Source: CAZNDN01 sp964571815 (GTDB lineage Bacteria > Fibrobacterota > Chitinivibrionia > Chitinivibrionales > WJKA01). Taken from it: a DNA stretch of 12,940 bases. Every line of letters starts with the position of its first letter. Positions within the stretch are counted from its first letter, which is position 1. Positions 7,201 to 12,940 of this stretch are shown one piece after another. Location: NCBI GenBank assembly GCA_964571815.1, contig CAZNDN010000112.1:1-12940 (forward strand). Reading direction: 5' to 3'. Made by a program: the position numbers and the translations under genes. The notes under the pieces are model-generated. The model saw only the letters and a list, made by a program, of their open reading frames with translations, made no database searches and was not told the DNA's origin.

Positions 7201-8056
7201 ACAGGTTCCACTCGGGCGCCTGGCCCGGATCGTCTATCGCCGCGGTCCGCAGATGATCAAGAGCGAAGACACGTTCCTGACGGGCTATGTACTTTTTGAC
7301 AAACGGGAGGGATTCGCCGAAGTCGACGTGGTGCACCAGGCACAGCGGTATATCAGGCGAAAGATCGACGCCGGGGTCCTGACCGTGCCGCCCGGGGTCA
7401 GCTATGCATTCGCCGGCAGCTACGAAAACCAGGTGCGCTCGGAAAAAAGGCTCCGGGTCATTCTTCCCATCGCTCTGTTCCTGATTTTCCTGATTCTCTA
7501 CTTTCAGTTTCGCAGTGTGCCCACCACGCTGCTGGTATTCGGCGGTATTGTGGTGGCATGGTCGGGCGGCTTCCTGCTCATCTGGCTTTACGGCCGCGAG
7601 TGGTTTCTGAATATCGGTTTTTTCGGGACAAACCTGAGAGAACTCTTTCAAATGCACACCATCAACCTGAGCGTGGCGGTCTGGGTCGGGTTCCTCGCCC
7701 TCTTCGGCATCGCCTCCGACAACGGCGTGGTTATCTGTACCTACCTCGAGCAGCGCTTTGCGCTCGGGGCGCCGAAGACGATCGAGGAAGTGCGCAGGCT
7801 TACCCTTGAAGCCGCAAGCCGCCGGGTGCGGCCGGCGCTGATGACCTCGGCCACCACGATCCTGGCGCTTCTGCCCGTACTCACATCCACGGGGAGGGGC
7901 GCCGATGTCATGGTCCCCATGGCGATCCCGTCGTTCGGGGGTATGATGGTTCAGATTGTTACGCTGTTCCTGGCGCCGGTGCTGTATGCCTGGCTCAAGG
8001 AGCGCGGGGTTCGCCGGGGATCAAAAGGGGAGGCGGGCGCGATGTCGTCGAAATAG
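4274..8056 (+). CDS. cusA: CusA-type RND heavy-metal efflux pump, extended form
   Basis: This 1260-residue inner-membrane pump would use proton flow to drive metal into the tripartite channel. It opens with the usual first helix and VPVDAIPDIGENQQIVFTPW, then WPGRSPQDIEDQVTYPL, the hallmark of the CusA/CzcA (HME-RND) family. An acidic residue in the fourth helix region (TVDMGIVLSEN, D430) fits the proton relay. Methionines in places like the E. coli CusA copper site are visible: M710 or M714 in YLYMPTTMT, M760 in VSMIETI and M849 in IVMLQSG; this favours Cu(I)/Ag(I) over zinc or cobalt. E. coli CusA has about 1047 residues. The excess lies mainly in a hydrophobic insert (about 529-645, some four extra membrane segments) and a charged periplasmic insert (about 770-830). 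The start at 4274 has GGAAAGGG upstream; the frame is open further upstream, inside the adaptor gene. It is the last gene of the operon. Confidence 0.92.
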   Translation: MVNKLLRFCLDNKLVVGLGAFGVLTWGVIVAPFDWDIGLIERNPVPVDAIPDIGENQQIVFTPWPGRSPQDIEDQVTYPLTVALLGIPEVKTVRSFSMFGFSSIYVVFKEKADFYWSRSRILEKLGSLPPGTVPDGVKPTMGPDATALGQVFWYTLEGRDREGNPAGGWGLRELRSIQDWYVRYGLMAAEGVAEVASVGGYVKEYQIDVDPDAMRGHGVTLEQVYGAVRMSNLDVGARTLEINSVEYVIRGIGFVKSVEDLRKSVVRVADNVPITVGDIAHVKLGPAPRRGVLDKGGAEAVGGVVVTRYGENPLRVIKNVKEKIEQIAPGLPEKRLDDGSLSKVTIVPFYDRTELIKETLGTLSTAIMLEILITVLVILVMINNLESSLVISGMLPLAVLMSFIGMKLFGVDANIVSLSGIAIAIGTTVDMGIVLSENVIKHLERAHPEESTREVVYRAASEVGGAILTAVLTTVVSFLPVFTMQAAEGKLFKPLAYTKTFALIASVIVALTLLPPVLHALFNRGKGAATGILRWPAAVFLIVAGVVFLAAVNWWSGVLLILFGARLLAGRLLPQRVRGRLPLIVNGCVVVIVGLLLTMEWLPVGARRSLAVNLLFVALTVGGLLLLFGWIVKVYPRVLGYFLAHKSHFLVPVGGLLLLGATIWLGFGTVFFFVPKALYRVPAVSAVAHAFPGLGKEFMPPLDEGSYLYMPTTMTHASVGEVHEILRIQDLAMSNIPEVESAVGKLGRVMSPLDPAPVSMIETIITIKPEYIVDESGKRMRFLYDRRKREFVRDSVGELIPDPRGRPYRQWREHVEEADDIWDEIVEKAQVVGVTAAPRLQPIAARIVMLQSGMRAPMGIKVHGPDLETIERFGLRLEKYLKEVPSVRASAVYADRIVGKPYLEIEIDRDAIARYGIHVRNVNNIIEIALGGKPVTTTVEGRERYRVRIRYPRERRGLGGGIEDLEQVLVTTLSGEQVPLGRLARIVYRRGPQMIKSEDTFLTGYVLFDKREGFAEVDVVHQAQRYIRRKIDAGVLTVPPGVSYAFAGSYENQVRSEKRLRVILPIALFLIFLILYFQFRSVPTTLLVFGGIVVAWSGGFLLIWLYGREWFLNIGFFGTNLRELFQMHTINLSVAVWVGFLALFGIASDNGVVICTYLEQRFALGAPKTIEEVRRLTLEAASRRVRPALMTSATTILALLPVLTSTGRGADVMVPMAIPSFGGMMVQIVTLFLAPVLYAWLKERGVRRGSKGEAGAMSSK

Positions 8057-8058
8057 AG

Positions 8059-8074
8059 GCTTCGGGACCGAAGC
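8059..8074 (+). terminator. Hairpin 2 bases after the pump stop codon
   Basis: GCTTCG (8059-8064) pairs perfectly with CGAAGC (8069-8074) around a GGAC loop. No T-run follows, so this is not a classic rho-independent terminator; it may protect the 3' end of the operon mRNA or mark where the operon ends. The 140-base gap after it carries the promoter candidate of the next gene. Confidence 0.3.
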
Positions 8075-8124
8075 GAGCGCGCGGGGCGCAGACATGTGTA
8101 TGGCGAATCTTTCGCCCGCCGTTG

Positions 8125-8154
8125 TTGTCGAAGAAGGCGTTTTTGATATATATT
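8125..8154 (+). promoter_or_regulatory. Possible promoter of the Rrf2 gene
   Basis: TTGTCG (8125-8130) and TATATT (8149-8154), with an 18-base spacer, resemble a sigma-70-type promoter and lie in the only AT-rich patch of this intergenic region. A transcript would begin near 8161, about 36 bases before the ATG. The downstream inverted repeat overlaps the -10 box, as expected for autorepression. The match is by eye and the organism's promoter consensus is unknown. Confidence 0.3.
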
Positions 8155-8185
8155 GTTAACTAAGGTGATGAAGATTATTAACAAT
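8152..8185. promoter_or_regulatory. Inverted repeat upstream of the Rrf2 gene, candidate operator
   Basis: ATTGTTAA (8152-8159) is repeated as its exact reverse complement TTAACAAT (8178-8185), with 18 bases between. The arm centres are 26 bases apart, two to three helical turns, so a dimer pair or two dimers could bind. The second arm ends just before the GGGGA ribosome binding site (8186-8190). Rrf2 regulators such as IscR and CymR often control their own genes through dyad sites, which makes self-regulation the simplest reading. Confidence 0.5.
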
Positions 8186-8196
8186 GGGGAACTCAC

Positions 8197-8625
8197 ATGA
8201 CGCGGCTTTCCACGAAGTGTCGGTATGGTCTCCGCGCCCTTGTTGAAACGGCACGGGCATTCGGAGGGGAGCCTTTGAAACGCAGGGACATTGCGCGAAG
8301 GCAGGATATTTCCGAGGGGTATCTGGAGAACCTGTTCGTTCTTCTGAAATCCGGGGGAATTCTCTTTGCGACGCGGGGCGCACGGGGGGGATACGCCCTC
8401 GCCCGTCCCCCGGGCGAGATATCTCTGCTGGAGGTAGTCAAGATACTTGAAGGCCCCCTGGGGCCGGTGGAGTGTCTCAACAACGAAGACTACTGCGATC
8501 GGCGTGAAGGCTGCACGACACGGAAAGTGTGGGAGCGGATTCGACGGTCAACGGAGAAAATCCTCTCAGAGATGACTCTGGAGGACCTCGTTGAACAGGA
8601 CGAACCGTTTCTTGCCGCGAACTGA
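8197..8625 (+). CDS. Rrf2-family transcriptional regulator with a three-cysteine cluster
   Basis: This 142-residue DNA-binding protein matches the Rrf2 family (IscR, NsrR, CymR, RsrR). It begins STKCRYGLRALVETA, a form of the family's K-x-RYA-L start. Residues 10-60 make a winged helix-turn-helix with recognition helix ISEGYLENLFVLLK, then the wing TRGARGGYALARP. Three cysteines, C93, C100 and C106 (spacing C-x6-C-x5-C), sit where IscR and NsrR bind an Fe-S cluster. It may therefore sense iron-sulfur status, oxidation, nitric oxide or metal stress. Length is normal. GGGGA precedes the ATG by 6 bases. It follows the metal-export operon on the same strand, and copper is known to damage Fe-S clusters, so a role in metal stress is possible. 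Sulfur amino-acid genes lie 1-4 kb downstream, so a CymR-like role is an alternative. Targets cannot be read from this sequence. Confidence 0.85.
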   Translation: MTRLSTKCRYGLRALVETARAFGGEPLKRRDIARRQDISEGYLENLFVLLKSGGILFATRGARGGYALARPPGEISLLEVVKILEGPLGPVECLNNEDYCDRREGCTTRKVWERIRRSTEKILSEMTLEDLVEQDEPFLAAN

Positions 8626-8717
8626 ACTGGTTCCTGGTGGACGGGCCGAGCGGTTTCAGCGGGAGCGTGAGGTGGGAAAACCATGATTGGAAACCAAAGC
8701 GCGCGGGAGGTGGCCGG

Positions 8718-9605
8718 ATGATCTACGAATACGGAGCAGGTGCGTGTTTTCTATTTCTCTGCCTTGGCTGGTTTGGAGCGACCGCGGGTGAGGAACTGGA
8801 CTCTCTGGTCGGTAGAGTGGAAAAACAAACCGCGAAGATCAAGCAGTACAGAGCGGAGGCGGAAGTGGTCGAGGCCTTCGTCTGACCGTCAATTCCCAAC
8901 CGGGAGAGTATCGGTCGATACTATTACGAAAATCCCGATTCAACGGTGCTGGAGATCAGGCAGGACGACGGCACGTGGGAGACCTGTACGGGGGAGGACC
9001 ATCTGGGGTGCGGGACAAACCTTGCCATGTCGCTGGTGGATCAGCCGATCATGTCGGCCGAGTTGTTGAGCAGGCTTCGGGGAGGTCATCTTCTGGAGAA
9101 CGAAGCGGACTATTTTGTTGTGGTGCACATGGATATCGACAATGAATATCACTTCCGGATCGACAAGGAGACCTGGGGGATACGCAGCCTTGAGGTTCGG
9201 GGACTCGACTGGTACGCGGCGACGTACTATTACGGAGAACACGAGGGAATGCGGTACCTGCGAATGATTGCGATCGATGGCGATACGACCCTGGGCAAGG
9301 GAGGCTATCGGTTCCACAACGTTCATCTTAACGGGGAGCCGGTGCCCGCCACTCTGACGGCTGTTCGTCGTCCAGAGGCAAGATTCGGACCCGCCTCCGA
9401 CCGAAGAGTTGGTCTCTCGGGGTCCGCAGTGCTGTTCGATCCCCGGGGGAGAGCGGTGGGTGGGGCCGGAAATCTCCCGGGTGGAAGGCACACCGGGGTG
9501 TCGCACTCGGGACGCCGTGGGGCACTGGGCGCAAGCGGAACGTACTTCCTTCTCAACGATGGGGATGCAAGGCAAATCACCGGGATCGTCGGGGGCCGCC
9601 GGTAG
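8718..9605 (+). pseudogene. Secreted LolA-like protein with T9SS-like C-terminal domain, interrupted by TGA
   Basis: A single frame runs from the ATG at 8718 (GGGAGG at 8705-8710) to the TAG at 9603-9605, 295 codons, but TGA at 8883-8885 stops it at codon 56. Codons 1-23 encode a signal peptide (ACFLFLCLGWFGATAG). Codons 24-54 (ELDSLVGRVEKQTAKIKQYR) and then GRYYYENPD (66-74), DIDNEYHFRID, WGIRSLEV and YRFHNVHLNGEPVP fit the LolA-like fold of outer-membrane lipoprotein-sorting proteins. Codons about 216-295 resemble a T9SS sorting (FlgD-like) domain: AVLFDPRGRAV, LPGGRH, ASGTYFLLNDG. Around the stop, another frame reads RLTVNSQPGE, which continues the beta-strand VVEAF better than the broken frame; two compensating one-base changes near 8880 and 8910 would therefore explain the damage. 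A true pseudogene and an assembly error are both possible. The LolA-like call is moderate, the T9SS call tentative. Confidence 0.55.
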
Positions 9606-9749
9606 CGGAGCGTACGGCGGCCGAAGCGGGGAGAACGGACGGCGATGAAGGTGTCGGGTGAGAACGCGTCGCCGGGGCATCGGGCGTCGATGCAATCAAG
9701 CAACGTACACTGAGCCAAAGCGCCAAGCGGGAGTGCACAGGCACCGAGT
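9606..9749 (+). promoter_or_regulatory. Structured leader region of metA
   Basis: Three stems can form in order. 9640-9647 pairs with 9667-9674 (8 pairs, one G-U). GCATCG (9677-9682) pairs with CGATGC (9688-9693) around a 5-base loop. 9705-9711 pairs with 9732-9738 (6 pairs, one mismatch). The last ends 11 bases before the metA ATG and covers the only nearby purine-rich site, GGGAG (9729-9733); the start otherwise has a weak ribosome binding site. I do not see the conserved cores of the SAM-I, SAM-II, SAM-IV or cobalamin riboswitches. A leader controlling a methionine gene is plausible, but unproven. Confidence 0.35.
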
Positions 9750-10661
9750 ATGACAATCGTACTTCCCGATGATTATCACGCGCGGCATGCACTGGAAGAG
9801 CGCCGCATACTCTGCGTCGACTACGAACGGGCGCTGCGGGAGGATATCCGTGCCCTGCGGATCGGTATTTTCAATATCATGCCGGAGGCGGAGCACTACG
9901 AGTATAGCCTGCTCTTCCCGCTGGGCAGATCGGTAATCCAGATCGAGCCCGTGTGGTTGCGCCTGAAAAACCATCACTACAACAGCACCAATAAGGAGCA
10001 CCTCCGCAACTTCTACATTCCGTTTGAGCAGGCATTGGAGCGGGGAGGGCTTGACGGTCTCATCGTCACCGGGGCGCCGGTAGAGGAGATACCTTTCGAA
10101 GAGGTTACGTACTGGGACGAAGTGCAGAATATCCTCGACTTTGCCCGCGAGAATATCGTATCCACCCTCGGTATCTGCTGGGGGGCGCTCGCGCTTGCAA
10201 AGCATCTCGGAATGGAAAAGGTCAGGTCCGAGCGGAAGCTGTTCGGCGTTTTCGAGGCCGAGAACATAGACCGGAAGCACCGCATTACGGGCGAGATGGA
10301 CGATATCTTCTGGTGTCCGCAAAGCAGGCACTCCGGGGTGGTCGACGAGACGATCGAGCGGGAAGCGCACGAGGGACGAATCGTTCCCCTGGCATATTCG
10401 AAAGAGACCGGCTATACGATCTTCGAAAGTGGCGATCACCGGTTTCTCATGCACCTCGGTCATCCCGAGTACGATGCTCGACGGCTGGTTGATGAGTACG
10501 AGCGCGACATGCGAAAGGGGAGGGAAGACGTCGGTCTCCCGGTCAATCTGGACCTTGCGCGGCCCCGCAACCGGTGGCGGGCCCATTCCCTTGAATTCTT
10601 CTCACAGTGGATCAAGTATATCCACGAAGAAATCGCATTCCAGAACAAGCACAAAGTGTAG
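9750..10661 (+). CDS. metA: MetA-family homoserine O-acyltransferase, predicted acetyl-CoA type
   Basis: This 303-residue cytoplasmic enzyme would acylate homoserine in the first committed step of methionine synthesis. The core matches MetA: DGLIVTGAP, the nucleophile elbow TLGICWGALALA with C143 (C142 in E. coli), and GHPEYD with H238 and E240 (H235 and E237 in E. coli). The residue that sets acyl-CoA choice is Glu (E112 in GAPVEEIPF); in E. coli it is Gly (GAPLG, succinyl-CoA), in Bacillus-type enzymes Glu (acetyl-CoA). I therefore predict O-acetylhomoserine as product, which fits the metY gene nearby. One oddity: the E. coli motif MPKKIETE, whose Lys46 was implicated in catalysis, reads MPEAEHYE here, so both lysines are gone. 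The start at 9750 has a weak ribosome binding site. The gene stands alone on its strand and converges on metY. Confidence 0.88.
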   Translation: MTIVLPDDYHARHALEERRILCVDYERALREDIRALRIGIFNIMPEAEHYEYSLLFPLGRSVIQIEPVWLRLKNHHYNSTNKEHLRNFYIPFEQALERGGLDGLIVTGAPVEEIPFEEVTYWDEVQNILDFARENIVSTLGICWGALALAKHLGMEKVRSERKLFGVFEAENIDRKHRITGEMDDIFWCPQSRHSGVVDETIEREAHEGRIVPLAYSKETGYTIFESGDHRFLMHLGHPEYDARRLVDEYERDMRKGREDVGLPVNLDLARPRNRWRAHSLEFFSQWIKYIHEEIAFQNKHKV

Positions 10662-10688
10662 GCAGGCAGCCTTCATCGAAGAGCCCAA

Positions 10689-10733
10689 CCCCAAAAAGGG
10701 GGCGCCGCCTCCCGCTGAGCGACACCCCCCCCC
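10689..10733. repeat. Intergenic G/C runs between convergent metA and metY
   Basis: CCCC (10689-10692), AAAAA, then five G (10698-10702) can form a small hairpin 27 bases after the metA stop. The G run can alternatively pair with a run of nine C (10725-10733). Neither is followed by a T-run on the + strand, so a classic metA terminator is not evident. The tract is a likely spot for length variation and for sequencing errors. Confidence 0.4.
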
Positions 10734-10736
10734 GGT

Positions 10737-10756
10737 AAAAGACTCGATGACGAGCC
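10737..10756 (-). terminator. metY: Probable rho-independent terminator after metY
   Basis: On the minus strand, GGCTCG (10756-10751), loop TCAT, then CGAGTC (10746-10741) form six pairs (one G-U), followed directly by TTTT (10740-10737). The hairpin begins 3 bases after the metY stop codon. The T-run is short, so strength is uncertain. Confidence 0.45.
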
Positions 10757-10759
10757 TCC

Positions 10760-12055
10760 TCAGGCGTGAGCTTCTCGCAACGCCCTGTCCAGGGCTTCCC
10801 GCAGATCGTCGATATGTTCCAGTCCCACCGAGAGACGGACCAGATCCGGTGTCAGTCCGGCCGCGCGTTGTTGTGTCTCGCTGAGCTGGGAGTGCGTGGT
10901 GCTTGACGGGTGAATGATCAGACTCCTGGCGTCACCGACGTTTGCCAGGTGCGAAAAGAGCGTGATGGAATCGATCAGTTTCACCGCTGCATCGTAGCCC
11001 CCTTTCACACCGAACACGACCATGCCGCCGAAACCGCGCGACAGGTACCGCCTCGCCGTTTCGTATGAGGGGTCGCCCGGAAGACCGGGGTAGCGGACCC
11101 ACTCGACGTGCGGGTGGGTCGACAGAAACTCGGCAAGCGCCAGAGCATTCTCGCAGTGACGCTGCATGCGAAGGGGCAGCGTTTCGATGCCCTGAAGAAA
11201 CATCCAGGCATTGTCGGGCGATACACATGCTCCGAGATTGCGCAGCGGTATGAGCCTCATGCGCAGCACAAAAGCCAGGGGGCTCAGCTCGCCCAGATCG
11301 TGGGCGAAACGGATGCCGTGGTAGCTCTCGTCCGGCTCGTTGAAAAGGGTGAACCTGGGGTCGGTCCAGTCGAATTTCCCCGAGTCTACCACTACACCCC
11401 CGATAGCGGTCCCGTGTCCGCCGAGCCATTTGGTCAGGGAGTGGACCACAATATCCGCGCCGTACTCCAGCGGCTTCAGCAGGCAGGGTGTGGTGAACGT
11501 CGAATCGACAATCAGCGGTACGTGGTGTTCCGAGGCGATTGCCGCGATTGCTTCGATATCGGTGAAATCCAGGACCGGGTTGCCGATGGTCTCGATGTAG
11601 ACCGCTCGTGTCTTGTCGTTGCACGCCTGTCTGAATTGCTCCGGCTTGTCGTGATCCACCAGGCGCACCGTGATCCCGAATTGCGGGAGAATACTGTCGA
11701 ACATCGTGTACGTCCCGCCGTAGAGATTGCGGGCCGCGACGATTTCTTCACCCTGCCGGCAGACATTGATAACCGAGTAGAAGACCGCCGATGTGCCCGA
11801 AGCCAGGGCCAGCGCGCCGGTGCCTCCCTCAAGGGCGGCCACGCGTTTCTCCAGGACATCCTGGGTGGGGTTCATGATCCGTGTGTAGATGTTGCCGGGT
11901 TCTTCGAGGTTGAAGAGGCGTGCGGCGTGTGCGGTATTGTCGAAGGTGTACGAAGTCGTGCGGTGTACGGGCACGGCGCGCGCATGCGTTGTGGTTTCGG
12001 GCGTGTGTCCCGCGTGCAGGGCAAGTGTTTCCGGTCGATATGATGGCGCACTCAT
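10760..12055 (-). CDS. metY: O-acetylhomoserine sulfhydrylase (PLP enzyme)
   Basis: This 431-residue cytoplasmic enzyme would convert O-acetylhomoserine and sulfide to homocysteine and acetate. It is a typical Cys/Met-metabolism PLP enzyme. It starts ETLALHAGHTPE, a MetY hallmark. YTRIMNPT holds Y57 and R59, which contact the cofactor phosphate of the neighbouring subunit. ALASGTSA follows, then LIVDSTF with D184 that binds the pyridine nitrogen, and VVHSLTKWLGGHG with K209, the lysine that carries PLP. The end, SSTTHSQLSETQQRAAG and DLVRLSVGLEHIDDL, is also characteristic. Length is normal for MetY and longer than MetB/MetC (about 380-395). GAGGGAGAG lies 8 bases before the ATG. It follows cysK by 52 bases on the same strand, probably one operon. 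Its presence supports direct sulfhydrylation rather than transsulfuration for homocysteine. Confidence 0.93.
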   Translation of the reverse strand: MSAPSYRPETLALHAGHTPETTTHARAVPVHRTTSYTFDNTAHAARLFNLEEPGNIYTRIMNPTQDVLEKRVAALEGGTGALALASGTSAVFYSVINVCRQGEEIVAARNLYGGTYTMFDSILPQFGITVRLVDHDKPEQFRQACNDKTRAVYIETIGNPVLDFTDIEAIAAIASEHHVPLIVDSTFTTPCLLKPLEYGADIVVHSLTKWLGGHGTAIGGVVVDSGKFDWTDPRFTLFNEPDESYHGIRFAHDLGELSPLAFVLRMRLIPLRNLGACVSPDNAWMFLQGIETLPLRMQRHCENALALAEFLSTHPHVEWVRYPGLPGDPSYETARRYLSRGFGGMVVFGVKGGYDAAVKLIDSITLFSHLANVGDARSLIIHPSSTTHSQLSETQQRAAGLTPDLVRLSVGLEHIDDLREALDRALREAHA

Positions 12056-12107
12056 GAAGTATGCTCTCCCTCAAAAAAGTGTATGTGATCTTGGCGGCTC
12101 GCGCACC

Positions 12108-12940
12108 TCACGACGTGTCTTCGGAGGCGGCGTCCTCCCACAGCCACGTGCTCAGGTACCGCTCGCCGGTGTCCGGAAGCAGCACCACAATTTCTTTGTC
12201 ACGGTTTTCATCTCTGCCGGCTACCTGCAGAGCGGCCCACAAGGCGGCCCCCGATGAGATACCGGTCAGGATCCCCTCCTCCCGGGCAAGCGCCACCGCC
12301 GTCCTTCCGGCATCCTCGGTGCTCACCTTCATCACTTCATCGTAGATTTCAGTATCGAGAATTTCGGGCACGAATCCGGCGCCGATACCCTGCAGTTTGT
12401 GCGGGCCGGAGTTGCCCCCCGACAGCACCGGTGAATCGATCGGCTCGACGGCGACGATCTGTATCTCCTTGTTCCGCTGCTTGAGGACCCGGCCGACCCC
12501 GGTCACCGTCCCACCGGTTCCCACACCGGCCACGAAGATATCAACGCTGCCGTCGGTGTCGCTCCAGATTTCTTCGGCGGTGGTACGACGGTGGACTTCG
12601 GGGTTGGCCTCGTTGGTGAACTGCTGCGGCACGAACGCATTGTCCATCGAGGCGGCCAGCTCCTCTGCCTTGTCGACGGCTCCTTTCATACCACCGGAGC
12701 CCTCGGTCAGAACAAGCTCGGCGCCCAGCGCCTTGAGAAGCTTGCGTCGTTCGATACTCATGGTATCCGGCATGGTCAGCATTAGGCGGCAGCCCCGTGA
12801 GGCGCACACGAACGCGAGGGCAATCCCCGTGTTGCCGCTTGTCGGCTCCACGATTACCGTGTTTTGATTGATTTTGCCCTCCCGCTCCGCCGCTTCGATC
12901 ATGGCAAGTCCGATACGGTCCTTGACACTGGAGAGAGGAT
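12108..12940 (-). CDS. cysK: Cysteine synthase (O-acetylserine sulfhydrylase), 5' end outside window
   Basis: The reading frame enters from the right edge and stops at 12108; 277 codons are visible of the usual 305-320, so roughly the first 30-40 residues are missing. The visible part begins PLSSVKDRIGLAMIEAAE, where the lysine (codon 12921-12923) binds PLP. EPTSGNTGIALAF is the substrate-binding loop, GVGTGGTVTGVG the phosphate-binding loop, and GISSGAALWAAL holds the serine near the pyridine nitrogen. The end, LLPDTGERYLSTWLWED, is typical of CysK. The enzyme makes cysteine from O-acetylserine and sulfide. An ATG at 12902 is not the real start, because the conserved lysine lies before it. 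The gene is upstream of metY in the same direction, so cysteine and homocysteine sulfhydrylation genes are likely co-transcribed. Confidence 0.93.
   Translation of the reverse strand, partial: PLSSVKDRIGLAMIEAAEREGKINQNTVIVEPTSGNTGIALAFVCASRGCRLMLTMPDTMSIERRKLLKALGAELVLTEGSGGMKGAVDKAEELAASMDNAFVPQQFTNEANPEVHRRTTAEEIWSDTDGSVDIFVAGVGTGGTVTGVGRVLKQRNKEIQIVAVEPIDSPVLSGGNSGPHKLQGIGAGFVPEILDTEIYDEVMKVSTEDAGRTAVALAREEGILTGISSGAALWAALQVAGRDENRDKEIVVLLPDTGERYLSTWLWEDAASEDTS

Noticed and set aside
4652..7657. A reading frame of about 1000 codons open on the minus strand opposite the pump gene
   Set aside because: Its product is rich in His, Gln, Arg and Pro with no recognisable domain, and it lies exactly opposite a well-matched RND gene. 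Long antisense frames are common in GC-rich genes with biased third positions.
8883..8916. TGA read as selenocysteine, with a following hairpin (GACCG with CGGTC, inner CCC with GGG) as a SECIS element
   Set aside because: The loop lies only about 12 bases after the TGA, shorter than the usual bacterial spacing. The position is not a redox-like site in this fold, and the alternative frame gives a better explanation.
9606..9749. A known SAM or cobalamin riboswitch before metA
   Set aside because: None of the conserved core sequences I know could be found by eye. The region is reported only as a structured leader.
11108..12043. A plus-strand frame of about 311 codons opposite metY
   Set aside because: MetY on the minus strand has all its catalytic motifs. 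The plus-strand product has no recognisable features.
12900..12902. ATG at 12902 (minus strand) as start of cysK
   Set aside because: The conserved PLP-lysine motif PLSSVKDRIG is encoded before it, so the gene continues past the window edge.
1..12940. Insertion sequences, CRISPR arrays, tRNA or rRNA genes
   Set aside because: No transposase, regularly spaced repeats or RNA-gene signatures were seen anywhere in the window.

Overview
The window is GC-rich bacterial DNA with tightly packed genes, good Shine-Dalgarno sites and ATG starts. Three traits suggest a Gram-negative, diderm member of the FCB superphylum or a neighbouring environmental phylum: a long RND metal pump with extra membrane segments, a metal-export adaptor carrying a DUF3347 tail, and a secreted protein whose end resembles a type IX secretion (T9SS) sorting domain. 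No marker gene fixes the phylum, so this is inference.

Layout. Bases 1-385 hold no convincing gene, but they carry several inverted repeats and probably the promoter region of the first operon. Bases 386-8056 (+) form a four-gene metal-export operon: a secreted protein with two tandem YHS-type metal-binding modules, a CusC/TolC-type outer-membrane channel, a CusB-type periplasmic adaptor with two heavy-metal-binding motifs and a DUF3347 domain, and a CusA-type RND pump of about 1260 residues. The channel and adaptor genes overlap by ATGA, and a possible 14-codon mini-ORF bridges adaptor and pump. The most likely substrate is copper(I)/silver(I). The metal-binding modules would capture metal in the periplasm and pass it to the tripartite pump. 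No CueR, CopY or CusRS regulator lies next to the operon inside the window.

Bases 8197-8625 (+) encode an Rrf2-family regulator with three cysteines in the Fe-S position, preceded by a perfect inverted repeat that could be its own operator. Bases 8718-9605 (+) hold a secreted LolA-like protein with a probable T9SS-type C-terminal domain. Its reading frame is broken by one in-frame TGA after 55 codons, so it is a pseudogene, a sequence error or something stranger.

Bases 9640-12940 carry sulfur amino-acid genes. metA (+) is predicted to be acetyl-CoA-dependent and has a 144-base leader with three predicted hairpins. It converges on a minus-strand pair, cysK (running off the window) followed by metY. 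MetA would make O-acetylhomoserine, MetY would sulfhydrylate it to homocysteine, and CysK would make cysteine from O-acetylserine.

Most of this is recognisable biology. The points most worth a second look are the multi-module metal-capture design of the Cus-like operon, the interrupted LolA/T9SS gene, the MetA variant lacking the lysine implicated in catalysis in E. coli, and the structured metA leader.
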